A DNA stretch of 59,171 nucleotides, taken from Zobellella denitrificans (lineage in GTDB: Bacteria > Pseudomonadota > Gammaproteobacteria > Enterobacterales > Aeromonadaceae). The translations under genes and the position numbers were made by a program. Location of the stretch: contig NZ_NMUO01000012.1 in NCBI RefSeq assembly GCF_002237365.1, positions 1-59,171 on the forward strand. Direction: 5' to 3'. Numbering within the stretch: the first letter of the stretch is position 1; the number at the start of each line of letters is the position of its first letter. Below the pieces are notes generated by a model. It made no database searches. It was not told where the DNA came from and saw only the letters and a list, made by a program, of their open reading frames with translations. This document shows, piece by piece, positions 35,199 through 43,082 of the stretch.

Positions 35199-36413
35199 TT
35201 AGTTGGCCAGCTCTATCTTGCGGTAGTCGATGCGGTTGGCCCTGGGCGAGCCCGCTATTGCCCGCACGGTGTCGCGCTTTCTGGCGGCAATGTAGGCGCC
35301 GCAGGCGAAGAACAGGCCTATAACCAGGGCGCCGACCCACTGGATCTGCAGGAAGTCGAGCCGGAACAGCAGGGTCAGGCCGCACAGGGCCGCCAGGTTG
35401 CCGGCGAAGTAGCGCGCCCGGCCCAGGCGGGATACGGTCAGTTCGAGGTTGTCGGTGTACAGCCGGATCAAGGAATCCAGCGAATTCACCACCATGGTGA
35501 TGCCCACCACCACCATGGCCCAGTTGTAGAAGCCTTCGGTAGTCAGGCCGTTGGCATGGAAATAGTAGAGCACGCTGAACCAGGTGGCGATGGCGATGGA
35601 TGGAAACACCAGCATGGCCGCCAGCAACTGCCAGGTGCGCAGGCCGCCGACGAAGCGGGCGGTGAACTGACCGATCATGATGCTCCAGGAGAACCACCAG
35701 AACAGGTAGAACTCGTGGTAGTCGTTGATGGGCAGCACGAAGCGGTGGATATTGCCGAAGTAGTCGCCCAGCAAGGCGAAAGTGCCGACGAATTCGCCCA
35801 GGCCGCCGTTGCCGATAAAGGCGCCGCCCCACATCAGGGCGATCAGGCCGATGAACAGCCAGCTGGTGCCGAGGCTCAGGATTTTCACATAGCGCAGGCT
35901 GGTGCTGGAGTAGACCGAGGCGGCGATGACCAGGAAGACCACCAGATAGAAGCCGGCCACTATGGTCTCGCCGTCGCCGAGGCCGGGGACATACCAGGGC
36001 AGGTTGCTCAGCAGCAGGAAGGCGGTAAAGGCGCAGGTGCCGATGATCACCAGGTTGTTGATGAACTTGACCGGGGGCAGCTCGAAAAAGCCGACCCTGG
36101 GTTCGATCACGCAGAAATAGAAGCAGGTGAGGAAGTAAAAGCCCCAGATCAGAAAGCCCCAGAAACCGAACTCGACGGCCAGCGGATTGGCAAAGCCGTA
36201 TTCGGGGCTGGCGGCCAGATCCGCGTAGCCGGCGAACTCGGTGAGCGGGAACATGATCAGCCCCACGTCCAGCCCGGAGGTGAACAGGATGGCGATAAAG
36301 GTGAAGGTGCGCACCGGGGTGACGCCGATACAGCGGATATTGCCCCACTTGTACAGGATCAGCGCGATGGCGGCAAAGGTGAACAAGATTCCTGCGGACA
36401 ACAGAGCGGTCAT
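35199..36413 (-). CDS. BCCT-family transporter, short form
   Basis: This 404-residue membrane protein has about ten to twelve hydrophobic segments. The aromatic stretch YLFWWFSWSIMIGQFTARFVGG (from about residue 236) follows the signature of betaine/choline/carnitine transporters, where a tryptophan-rich helix binds the quaternary ammonium group. Ordinary BCCT carriers have 500-700 residues, so this one lacks parts of both ends. A BetI-like operator overlaps the inferred promoter 315 bases upstream, which supports a choline or glycine-betaine substrate. No bet genes are in the window. Confidence 0.72.
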   Translation of the reverse strand: MTALLSAGILFTFAAIALILYKWGNIRCIGVTPVRTFTFIAILFTSGLDVGLIMFPLTEFAGYADLAASPEYGFANPLAVEFGFWGFLIWGFYFLTCFYFCVIEPRVGFFELPPVKFINNLVIIGTCAFTAFLLLSNLPWYVPGLGDGETIVAGFYLVVFLVIAASVYSSTSLRYVKILSLGTSWLFIGLIALMWGGAFIGNGGLGEFVGTFALLGDYFGNIHRFVLPINDYHEFYLFWWFSWSIMIGQFTARFVGGLRTWQLLAAMLVFPSIAIATWFSVLYYFHANGLTTEGFYNWAMVVVGITMVVNSLDSLIRLYTDNLELTVSRLGRARYFAGNLAALCGLTLLFRLDFLQIQWVGALVIGLFFACGAYIAARKRDTVRAIAGSPRANRIDYRKIELAN

Positions 36414-36494
36414 GCCTCAACCCCTCCGTTCACTTCCCTATCGATAAAAAACACGGGTACTTCTCCTTTGGTTGAACCACACAAGGAGCAGTCC

Positions 36495-36595
36495 ACTTGC
36501 GTACCATTGCTGGCAGAGCCGGAGCATGAAGTATCCGGAGGCTGTACTGGCCATCCTCTTCGTTCGTGCTCCGAGCAGCAATGCAAGACGCAAGT
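36495..36595 (-). repeat. Long interrupted inverted repeat in the BCCT leader
   Basis: On the plus strand, ACTTGCGT (36495-36502), CATTGCTG (36505-36512) and CGGAGCA (36520-36526) pair in order with TGCTCCG (36567-36573), CAGCAATG (36576-36583) and ACGCAAGT (36588-36595). That makes a 23-base-pair bulged stem around a 40-base loop. It sits in the untranslated leader of the BCCT transcript and was not recognised as a known RNA. Confidence 0.75.
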
Positions 36596-36712
36596 CAGGC
36601 CTTAAGTATCGCGAGGCCGGAGGCAGCGAGAGCCATACCCATTGCGATAGTTAAAGTCTGAAAGGACGCTCAAAACCAGGCTCAATCAGGCCTATGGCTA
36701 CACCCGGTGGTG

Positions 36713-36741
36713 GGTATATTTTGGCTGATTGAACATTCAAT
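36713..36741 (-). promoter_or_regulatory. BCCT promoter with BetI-like operator
   Basis: ATTGAACATTCAAT (36728-36741) closely resembles the BetI palindrome known from choline-betaine genes. On the minus strand its TTGAAT doubles as a -35 box, followed 16 bases later by TATACC. A choline-responsive repressor bound there would block polymerase. Confidence 0.65.
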
Positions 36742-37238
36742 AAAAATAAGACTAAAGGTTAGTGATGAAATGATCAAGTGTGGTATGCGCTTTGTGATAC
36801 CGTGCGACTCCTGCCCGTATTATTATCTATTTCATTGATTTATTTGATTGTTTGCTGATGGCTTTCTGTCGTTTTATGCCGATACCCAGGGTGCTTTATC
36901 GGTATTTTTATTAATTTTACAAAGTATTTTCAGGGTTTTGTGGACGGCACGCACCGGAATAACAAGGGGATTGGTAGTGTGCTAAGGATGGCATGGTGAT
37001 GAGTGAGCGCTGTGCCGCGGGGCCGGCGTCGACTGGTGCCGCCCGGGTGGATGCCGGCCGCGACCGCAATACGCCATTCGATGAAAGAAATGGGAGCCAT
37101 TCCAGTACTATTATGGAGGCTCGGACTCGGCCACCTCCAAGGAGGTGGATCTGAGTGGCCCCATGCCATCTCGTCCGGCGCCGATGCCAGGGCGGACAGG
37201 ATCCGAACCCGACAATAACCACACCAAGGAGCACTGCA

Positions 37239-37697
37239 ATGTTGAAGAAAACGCTGATGATCGCCGCCGCCACCGGTTTGTTCGCCACCGCGGCCGCCCA
37301 GGCCAACCTGTTCAAGCCGGAAGACGCGGTGGAATACCGCCAGTCCATCTACCAGGTGATGCGAGCCCAGGTAGGGGTGATCGGCGCCATGACCAAGGGG
37401 GATATCGATTTCGATGCCGAGGCGCTGCACCAGCGTGCATTGAACATGGAGCATGTGGTCGGCCTGTTGGGCGAGACCTATTTTCCCGAAACCAGGGGCG
37501 TGGCCGGCAGCAATATCCTGCCCAAGGCCTGGGACGACATGGAGGGCTTCAGGGCCAAGGGCCAGAACCTGGGCACCGCCCTGCAGGAACTGATAGCGGC
37601 ATCCGGCCAGCCCGGTTTCGACGCCGCCAAGGCCCGCCCCGTGGTGGCCAAGGTGATGCAGAGCTGCAAGAGCTGCCACGACGACTACCGCAAGTAA
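37239..37697 (+). CDS. Cytochrome c' (class II, periplasmic)
   Basis: This 152-residue protein has a signal peptide (about 1-22) and a four-helix-bundle haem protein whose haem-binding CKSCH motif is near the C terminus (143-147), as in cytochromes c'. It may bind nitric oxide or carry electrons; cytochromes c' commonly protect against NO. The ATG at 37239 follows AAGGAGCACTGCA. It is convergent with the cytochrome b561-type gene, a frequent pairing, and the two may pass electrons between membrane quinols and periplasm. Confidence 0.9.
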   Translation: MLKKTLMIAAATGLFATAAAQANLFKPEDAVEYRQSIYQVMRAQVGVIGAMTKGDIDFDAEALHQRALNMEHVVGLLGETYFPETRGVAGSNILPKAWDDMEGFRAKGQNLGTALQELIAASGQPGFDAAKARPVVAKVMQSCKSCHDDYRK

Positions 37698-37702
37698 GTA
37701 CA

Positions 37703-37722
37703 AAGGAGCCGGAAGGCTCCTT
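37703..37722. terminator. Short hairpin between the cytochrome genes
   Basis: AAGGAGCC-GGAA-GGCTCCTT lies between the convergent stops. It could serve both genes, though the T run is weak. Confidence 0.6.
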
Positions 37723-37727
37723 ATTGG

Positions 37728-38405
37728 TCAGAGCCCGTTGAAGATCAGCCAGACCAGGCCGCAGGCGGCCGACGCCGCCAGCACGAAGCGCAGCCAGGGA
37801 AAGCCCTGCCGCCGGACGTCGACAAGGTCAGTCACCCGGCCGGTCGCCGCCTTGCGGCCGGTGACCATGGCCTGCACCAGCCCCTCGCCCCGCAGTTTGT
37901 ACAGCCCGATGGCCAGCACATGCAGCCCCACCAGCAACAGCAGCCCCTCGTAGAACCAGGACTTGTGCCACTGGGTCATCCAGTCGGAGGTGGAGCGGGA
38001 CACTCTGTCGTAGAGGGGGCCGGTGTAGAAGATGTCGTCGGTGGCAAACAGGCCGGTGACGGCCTGGAGCAGCAGGGTGCCCAGCAGCACCAGCACCATC
38101 AGGCCACCCAGGGGGTTGTGGCTGAGGTAGACCGGCTTGTCCGGGCCCAGGGAGGCACGCAGGTAGGCCAGGATGCGCGCGGGATGATAGACGAAGTGGC
38201 GGAAGCGGGCGTAGGGGGTGCCGATAAAGCCCCAGATGAGGCGATACAGCAAGAGTCCCAGCATCAGTTGGGCGAACAGCATGTGCCTGTCCAGATCCTC
38301 GCCGGCGGAGTGCCACAGCAGATACAGCAGTACCGGCAGGCTCCAGTGAAACAGCCGGATGGACCAGTCCCAGACCTTGACCGGGTGATGAAGGGGTGTG
38401 CTCAT
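37728..38405 (-). CDS. Cytochrome b561-type membrane protein (Ni-Fe hydrogenase b-type family)
   Basis: This 225-residue protein has about four to five membrane helices. It begins with VKVWDWSIRLFHWSLPVLLYLLW, the usual N-terminal histidine helix of the family, and carries further histidines in HNPLGGLMVLVL, QWHKSWFYEGLLLLVGLHVLA and the last helix, suited to bind two b haems. Such proteins oxidise quinol and reduce a periplasmic c-type cytochrome; the adjacent cytochrome c' is the obvious candidate partner. Confidence 0.9.
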   Translation of the reverse strand: MSTPLHHPVKVWDWSIRLFHWSLPVLLYLLWHSAGEDLDRHMLFAQLMLGLLLYRLIWGFIGTPYARFRHFVYHPARILAYLRASLGPDKPVYLSHNPLGGLMVLVLLGTLLLQAVTGLFATDDIFYTGPLYDRVSRSTSDWMTQWHKSWFYEGLLLLVGLHVLAIGLYKLRGEGLVQAMVTGRKAATGRVTDLVDVRRQGFPWLRFVLAASAACGLVWLIFNGL

Positions 38406-38544
38406 GGGCGGCTTCTCCTGTGATGTTCGGCGCGCTGCGAAGTCGGCCGTGTTATGGCAGTTTGTTGTTATAGGGGCGAATGTGGGCGTGTTCTGTTCCC
38501 TCGGCGGCGTTCGCCACCAGAACCATTAAGGTCCCAAAATAAAA

Positions 38545-38570
38545 CATCCCGGTAAAGACCGGGATGTTGA
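38545..38570 (-). terminator. Terminator of the 38.6-kb lipoprotein gene
   Basis: A perfect 11-base stem, AACATCCCGGT and ACCGGGATGTT, with a TTTTATTTT tail on the minus strand. Confidence 0.85.
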
Positions 38571-38587
38571 CGGGGATATTGCAGCCG

Positions 38588-39250
38588 TTATTGCGATTGG
38601 CGCTGGCGCAGTTCGGCCAGGGCCTGTTCCAGCCCCTGGCGGTACTGGCTGCGGGTGAGGGCGTCTATCTCTTCCCACTTGTCCCGGGGGGCGAAATTTA
38701 CCCGGGTTTCGGTCGCCACGTCCTGGCCCTGCAGGGCTATCCAGCGGGGATCGTAGTTGCGGCTCTGCTGGCTGTCCCACTCCAGCACCTGGTTGACGAT
38801 GGCCTGCAGCCGATCCGGGTTGCTCAGGGCGTAGGGACCGATACGGACGCCGAAACGCTGGTTGAGGTGGCTGACGGCGCCGTGGGTGCTTTCATCGCCG
38901 GACTTGTTGGCATCGCTGCGGGCCCTGAGTTGGGCGGCGTAATACCAGAAGGTGGCCTGATCCTGGTAATCGTTGTCGAACATGATGGCGGAGATCAGGT
39001 AGAGCACGGGCGGGGCGTAGTCGTTGGGGCTTTGCAGCACCTCGTTGATGGTGTCGGTCTGGCCGCCGGTGATGGCGTCCATCGCCTGCTGGGAGCGGGC
39101 GATATCGATCTGGGTGAATTCACCCTGGGGCACGATTTCCTGCGGCTCGCCGCTTTCGGCGGTGGTGGGTGGCGCCTTGGCCTGCTCCTCGGAGGGCTGG
39201 CCGGCACAGGCGGCCAGCAGGCCACAAAGCAACAGGGGATACAATTTCAT
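38588..39250 (-). CDS. Predicted outer-membrane lipoprotein, family unknown
   Basis: This 220-residue protein has a signal peptide ending in LLAACAG, with the lipidated Cys at residue 15. A low-complexity linker (about 17-40, rich in Glu, Pro and Ala) and a helical domain follow. The body contains FWYYAAQLRARSDANKSGD and NPDRLQAIVNQVLEWD, suggesting short helix pairs of TPR-like type. I do not recognise the family. It has its own terminator; 138 bases separate its start from the DUF3634 stop upstream. Confidence 0.75.
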   Translation of the reverse strand: MKLYPLLLCGLLAACAGQPSEEQAKAPPTTAESGEPQEIVPQGEFTQIDIARSQQAMDAITGGQTDTINEVLQSPNDYAPPVLYLISAIMFDNDYQDQATFWYYAAQLRARSDANKSGDESTHGAVSHLNQRFGVRIGPYALSNPDRLQAIVNQVLEWDSQQSRNYDPRWIALQGQDVATETRVNFAPRDKWEEIDALTRSQYRQGLEQALAELRQRQSQ

Positions 39251-39389
39251 GGTTTTGCCTCATGCTGAACGGTATGCCCCAGCAAAGCGGGAAACCGGGC
39301 CCAGGTCAAGGGGCCAGCGGGAATTTCCGTGGTTCCCGGTGCCGCGCCGGACGGTTTGGCGTCAACCGACGGTCATGTTCTGACCCGAG

Positions 39390-39692
39390 TTACCCCGGCT
39401 GCGGCTGGTTCTGCCAGAACAGGCGGATATCCTGCCGGTAGGAGGCGGGAATGCTGCGGGAGCAGCTCAATATCACGGCGCCACCTCTTTTCACACCCCG
39501 GATGGTGCCCCGGAGGGTGCGGGCGTCCTGCACCAGTTGCTGGCAGTGGCTCAGCAATGCCTGGGGCGGGCGGCCGCGTTTTACATTAAGATGAATACCC
39601 TGGATGGTGATACAGAAGCTTTCCTGACGGCGTCGGAGCAGATACAGCAACCCGAACAACGCCGTCGAGGTGACGACCAAAATGCTAAACAT
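39390..39692 (-). CDS. DUF3634 family membrane-anchored protein
   Basis: This 100-residue protein has one N-terminal membrane helix (about 2-20, FSILVVTSTALFGLLYLL) followed by a basic cytoplasmic domain. The domain has GIHLNVKRGRPPQALLSHCQ and a C-terminal SYRQDIRLFWQ. This matches my recollection of DUF3634, a family of Vibrio, Shewanella and Aeromonas proteins of unknown function. The frame is open far upstream (to 40856), but that part is antisense to the EEP gene; the ATG at 39692 directly precedes the membrane helix and follows GGGAGG. Confidence 0.75.
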   Translation of the reverse strand: MFSILVVTSTALFGLLYLLRRRQESFCITIQGIHLNVKRGRPPQALLSHCQQLVQDARTLRGTIRGVKRGGAVILSCSRSIPASYRQDIRLFWQNQPQPG

Positions 39693-39764
39693 TGTTTTCC
39701 TCCCTGAAAAACAGCTGTTAAAGCCAAGATGATGACAGTTTGAGCGACAAAGGCAAGTAGCCCC

Positions 39765-40886
39765 ATGACTCCTCCCGTAAAAATCCGCGTTGCCAGCTTC
39801 AATGTGGCCCTGGATCGGCGCCGGCCCGGGCAACTGGCCGCCGAAATCGCCGGGGCGGGCAGCCGACAGTTGCGCAATATCGCCCGCATACTGCGACGGG
39901 TCCGGCCGGATGTGGTGCTGCTGAACGAATTCGACCATGACGGTGAAGGACGGGATCATGGCCACCTGCGGCTGTTCTGCCGGCGCTACCTGGCGGCCGG
40001 GAGGCGGGGCATCGACTATCCCTATGCCTACCTGGCGCCCACCAACACCGGCCTGCTGGCGCCGGTGTCCCTGCGCGGCGAGGGCGAGCCCCGCCTGCCC
40101 GGTGATGGCCTGGGCTTCGGCGCCTTTCACGGCCAGTACGGTTTCGCCCTGTTGTCCCGCTATCCGCTGCGGACGGAACAGGCGCGCAGCTTCCGCCGCT
40201 TCCTGTGGCGGGACATGCCCGGCGCCCGGCTGCCGCAAACCGAAACCGGGCCCTATTATGCGCCGGCGGCGCTCGGGGTGCTGCCGCTGTCGTCCAAGAA
40301 CCACCTGGACATGCCGGTCGAACTGCCCGGCGGCCGGCTCCTGCATCTGCTGGCCTGCCACCCGGCGCCGCCCATCGACGAAGGTCCCGAGCGGCGCAAC
40401 AGCTGCCGCAACCATGACGAGCTGCGGTTGTGGCACGACTATATCCGTCCCGGGTGGGGGGACTATCTGGTGGACGACGCCGGGCGGCGCGGCGGCCTGG
40501 TCGACGGCGCCGACTTCGTGATCCTGGGGGATCTGAACGCCGATCCCCTGGACGGCGACGGCTTCCGGAGCGCCATCCAGGCCTTGCTGGCCGATCCCGC
40601 GCTCAACCGCAGCGTGGCCCTGGGCCGGCTGCGGCCCGGCTCCCGGGGCGGCTTCGCCCTGCAGGATCCGGGGGAGCGCCGGGGTTCGCCCCGCCACTGG
40701 ACCCACAGCCAGGGGTTGCGGCTTGACTATGTGCTGCCCGGTTGTCGCCTGCGCGCCCTGGCCAGCGGGGTCTGCTGGCTGCCGCCGGGTCATGCCCAGG
40801 CGGATCTGTTCTGGAATGAGGCCGGTTGGCCGGAGCGAAGCGCCAGCTCGGATCACCGGCTGGTGTGGGTGGATCTGGCGGTGTGA
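39765..40886 (+). CDS. Endonuclease/exonuclease/phosphatase (EEP) family protein
   Basis: This 373-residue protein has the EEP fold. RVASFNVAL is near the start, LLNEFDHDG (about 52-60) supplies the metal-binding Glu, ILGDLNADP (about 252-260) the Asp-Asn pair and SSDHRLVWVDL the C-terminal Asp-His. It has no signal peptide, so it acts in the cytoplasm or its export signal is not recognisable. Substrates in this superfamily range from DNA to phospholipids and phosphate esters, and the sequence does not allow a choice. It is divergent from the DUF3634 gene. Confidence 0.88.
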   Translation: MTPPVKIRVASFNVALDRRRPGQLAAEIAGAGSRQLRNIARILRRVRPDVVLLNEFDHDGEGRDHGHLRLFCRRYLAAGRRGIDYPYAYLAPTNTGLLAPVSLRGEGEPRLPGDGLGFGAFHGQYGFALLSRYPLRTEQARSFRRFLWRDMPGARLPQTETGPYYAPAALGVLPLSSKNHLDMPVELPGGRLLHLLACHPAPPIDEGPERRNSCRNHDELRLWHDYIRPGWGDYLVDDAGRRGGLVDGADFVILGDLNADPLDGDGFRSAIQALLADPALNRSVALGRLRPGSRGGFALQDPGERRGSPRHWTHSQGLRLDYVLPGCRLRALASGVCWLPPGHAQADLFWNEAGWPERSASSDHRLVWVDLAV

Positions 40887-41301
40887 GGGCCCTCACGCTT
40901 TGGCTCCGGGGGCGGCCAATAACGCGAGCGATATCAAACATTGGATAATCGATGCTGGGTTTTTGGCGCTTTTGGCGATTTAATGTCGCCCGAGACCCTA
41001 GATTGCTTTCGAAGTTCAGTTATCCGGGTTGGTGACCCGGATAATCAACTGGTATTCTTCATCACGGGCAGGCCTGATGGCTTGCCCTTTTTCTTGCCTG
41101 AAATCCTCCCGCCCGTATCGCGACGGAAGACACTGATGAGCAGTGGGCCGAGGCGCTGCTGCCCCATCAGCCGGGGTGCGCCAGGCTGTTTTTGTCACGC
41201 GGCCGGGAAGGGGAGCGTATCCTTGCTGACAGGTTTCGTCGTAACGGCGATAATGCGCGCCGGTTGGCCGATGGCCAGGTGAATGGACGAGAGAAAACAA
41301 G
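40887..41301. other. 415-base gap with hairpins, possible small RNA
   Basis: No gene was seen. A perfect 10-base hairpin, TTATCCGGGT/ACCCGGATAA (41020-41044), is followed by an intrinsic terminator (41066-41095). Together they could be the 3' half of a small RNA or the 3' end of the EEP transcript. No clear promoter was found. Confidence 0.4.
41066..41095 (+). terminator. Intrinsic terminator in the 41-kb gap
   Basis: GGGCAGGCC-TGAT-GGCTTGCCC (one G-T pair) is followed by TTTTTCTT, about 180 bases past the EEP stop. Confidence 0.75.
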
Positions 41302-41802
41302 ATGAAAAAGATAGTGGCGGGCGCCATGGCGCTGTTGGTGGTGGGGTGTGCCAGTGAAAGTGATAACCAGGGGGGAGAGCAGTACCGTTATTCTCCCCCG
41401 GTTGCCAAGGCAACCAACAATACCCTGGAGATGGCGATCCCGGTGGATCTGGTATGGGCCCGTGCCGAAAAGTGGTTCCGCGAGCAGGGCCTGAACCTCG
41501 AGAGCAGCCAGCGCGGCGCCGGCCTGATGACCGCCAGCGCCGCGCAATCGGCCGATGGGCTGGCGTGGCTGGATTGCGGCACCATGGGCTCCAAAGTGGC
41601 GCTGGGCAACCCCAACCTGCAGATCAACATGATCATCACCCAGAGCGGCAACAACAGCGTGGCCACCGTCAGCGTCAAGGGCGACACCGCGCTGTTCTTC
41701 GTCGAGGCCTCGGGTGAGCGTATCCCGGCTCCCTCCATCACGCCGGTCTGCGTTTCCCGCGGCAGCCTGGAGCAGAGTCTGTTTGCCAGCCTGGGCAACT
41801 AG
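41302..41802 (+). CDS. Predicted lipoprotein, family unknown
   Basis: This 166-residue protein has a signal peptide and a lipobox ending in LLVVGCAS (Cys16). The region IPVDLVWARAEKWFREQGLNL and the following GLMTASAAQ resemble one domain of BamC-like lipoproteins (a helix-grip layout), but the match is only by eye and the protein is half the length of BamC. An isolated Cys pair (DCG and PVCV) could form a disulfide. It is convergent with ftsZ, with a strong shared terminator between. Confidence 0.72.
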   Translation: MKKIVAGAMALLVVGCASESDNQGGEQYRYSPPVAKATNNTLEMAIPVDLVWARAEKWFREQGLNLESSQRGAGLMTASAAQSADGLAWLDCGTMGSKVALGNPNLQINMIITQSGNNSVATVSVKGDTALFFVEASGERIPAPSITPVCVSRGSLEQSLFASLGN

Positions 41803-41841
41803 CCGGTGCGCTCTGCCGGCCGCAGGTCTTGCGGCCGGCAC

Positions 41842-41882
41842 AAAAAACAAACCCCGTTGTCCGCGACGGGGTTTTGTTTTTT
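41842..41882. terminator. Strong bidirectional terminator between the lipoprotein and ftsZ genes
   Basis: A long stem, AAAAAACAAACCCCGT with ACGGGGTTTTGTTTTTT, has A and T runs in both directions. Confidence 0.93.
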
Positions 41883-41934
41883 GGCCGACCAACAGGATGG
41901 CGGCCATCGGGGCGCCGGGCCGTACCGACGCCTG

Positions 41935-43014
41935 TTACTGCTGCCGCTGGCGCAGGAAGGCGGGAATATCCAGGCCCTGAGGGGCGGATTCCGCCTGGGC
42001 CGGCTGGGGCCGCTCCCGAGACGGGGAGGGGGTGATGGTCTCCCTGGGCGGCTGGATGCCGGTGGCGATCATGGTGACCTGGATGCTGTCGGTCAGGGAA
42101 GGGTCCAGGCTGATGCCGGACACCACGGTGGCCTCTTCCCCCACGCACTCCGCCACCCGGTCGCCGATTTTCTGGAAGTCGTCCAGGCCGATGTCCATCG
42201 AGGCCACCACGTTCAGCAGCACTCCCCGGGCCCGTTCCAACTCCACCTTTTCCAGCAGCGGGTTGTTCAGGGCCTGCAGGGTGGCTTCTTCCACCTTGTT
42301 CTCGCCCGTCCCCAGGCCGATACCCATCACCGCCTTGCCCTGCTGGCGCATGATGGTGCGCACGTCGGCGAAATCGATGTTGATAAGGCCGGTCTGGCCG
42401 ATGATGTCCGCCAGGCCCCTGACCGCATTCTGGATCACTTTACTGCTTTCGCTGAAGGCGGCCAGCAGCGGGGTGCGTGAGCCCAGTACCTTGAGCAGGT
42501 AGTCGTTGGGCAGCACCAGCAGGGCGTCGGTCTGTTCGGCCAGGGTTGCCAGGCCCTGATCCGCCGCCCGGGCGCGTTTCTTGCCCTCGAAGCCGAAGGG
42601 GCGGGTGACGATGGCCACCGTCATGATCCCCAGCTCGCGGGCCACCTGGGCCACCACCGGGGCGGCGCCGGTGCCGGTGCCGCCGCCCATGCCGGCGGTG
42701 ATAAAGCACAAATCGGCCCCCTTCAGTTGGTGGCGGATCTCGGCCAGGCTCTCTTCGGCGGCGCGGCGGCCCACTTCGGCCTCGGCCCCGGCGCCCAGGC
42801 CGCGGGTGAGGATCTTGCCCAGTTGCAGCACCTCGACGCGGCTCTGCTGCAGGGCCTTGGCATCGGTGTTCATGGCCACTATGTTCACATGGGGCGGCAG
42901 GGCCGCCTCGGCCAGCAGGTTGACGGTATTGCCGCCGCAGCCGCCGACACCGATGACGCTGATATGAATGGCGTCGCAATCCGGCTCGGCCGGTTCAAAA
43001 AAAAGGTCGCTCAT
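41935..43014 (-). CDS. ftsZ: FtsZ homologue outside a division cluster
   Basis: This 359-residue tubulin-like GTPase forms the cytokinetic ring in canonical members. The nucleotide loop is GVGGCGGN (22-29, with Cys26 where Gly is usual), the tubulin signature GMGGGTGTG is at 108-116, and the T7 catalytic loop NIDFADVR is at 212-219. The C-terminal peptide LDIPAFLRQ (348-356) is the site that binds FtsA and ZipA. All parts for polymerisation are present, but the linker (about 320-347, 28 residues) is shorter than in E. coli (about 50). Neighbours are a WYL regulator and a lipoprotein, with no mur, ftsA or lpxC, so this is probably a second copy. GGAG precedes the ATG. Confidence 0.9.
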   Translation of the reverse strand: MSDLFFEPAEPDCDAIHISVIGVGGCGGNTVNLLAEAALPPHVNIVAMNTDAKALQQSRVEVLQLGKILTRGLGAGAEAEVGRRAAEESLAEIRHQLKGADLCFITAGMGGGTGTGAAPVVAQVARELGIMTVAIVTRPFGFEGKKRARAADQGLATLAEQTDALLVLPNDYLLKVLGSRTPLLAAFSESSKVIQNAVRGLADIIGQTGLINIDFADVRTIMRQQGKAVMGIGLGTGENKVEEATLQALNNPLLEKVELERARGVLLNVVASMDIGLDDFQKIGDRVAECVGEEATVVSGISLDPSLTDSIQVTMIATGIQPPRETITPSPSRERPQPAQAESAPQGLDIPAFLRQRQQ

Positions 43015-43037
43015 CCGGTACTCCGTGGAAAAACAAA

Positions 43038-43058
43038 GGGGCTGAACCAGTCAGCCCC
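43038..43058 (-). terminator. Terminator/attenuator between the WYL and ftsZ genes
   Basis: On the minus strand GGGGCTGA and TCAGCCCC form an 8-base stem followed by TTTGTTTTT. It starts 25 bases after the WYL stop and ends 24 bases before the ftsZ ATG, which leaves almost no room for a promoter after it. Confidence 0.75.
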
Positions 43059-43082
43059 CGGGGATGATATATCGATGCGGAA

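Larger units (their letters stand above)
36414..37238. other. 825-base intergenic region with structured BCCT leader
   Basis: Nearest the BCCT gene (36414-36715) lies a leader with large inverted repeats, then a promoter with a BetI-like operator (36713-36741). From 36742 to about 36940 the DNA is AT-rich with no gene seen. The part before the cytochrome c' start contains a perfect hairpin, CCACCTCC-AA-GGAGGTGG (37131-37148). Open frames on both strands here have no family resemblance and are taken as chance. Confidence 0.6.

Noticed and set aside
36495-36595. Integron attC site
   Set aside because: The required RYYYAAC and GTTRRRY core sites are absent and there is no integrase nearby.
36917-37348. 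A 143-codon minus-strand frame upstream of and overlapping the cytochrome c' gene
   Set aside because: No signal, domain or ribosome site stands out, and it overlaps the start of a well-supported gene.
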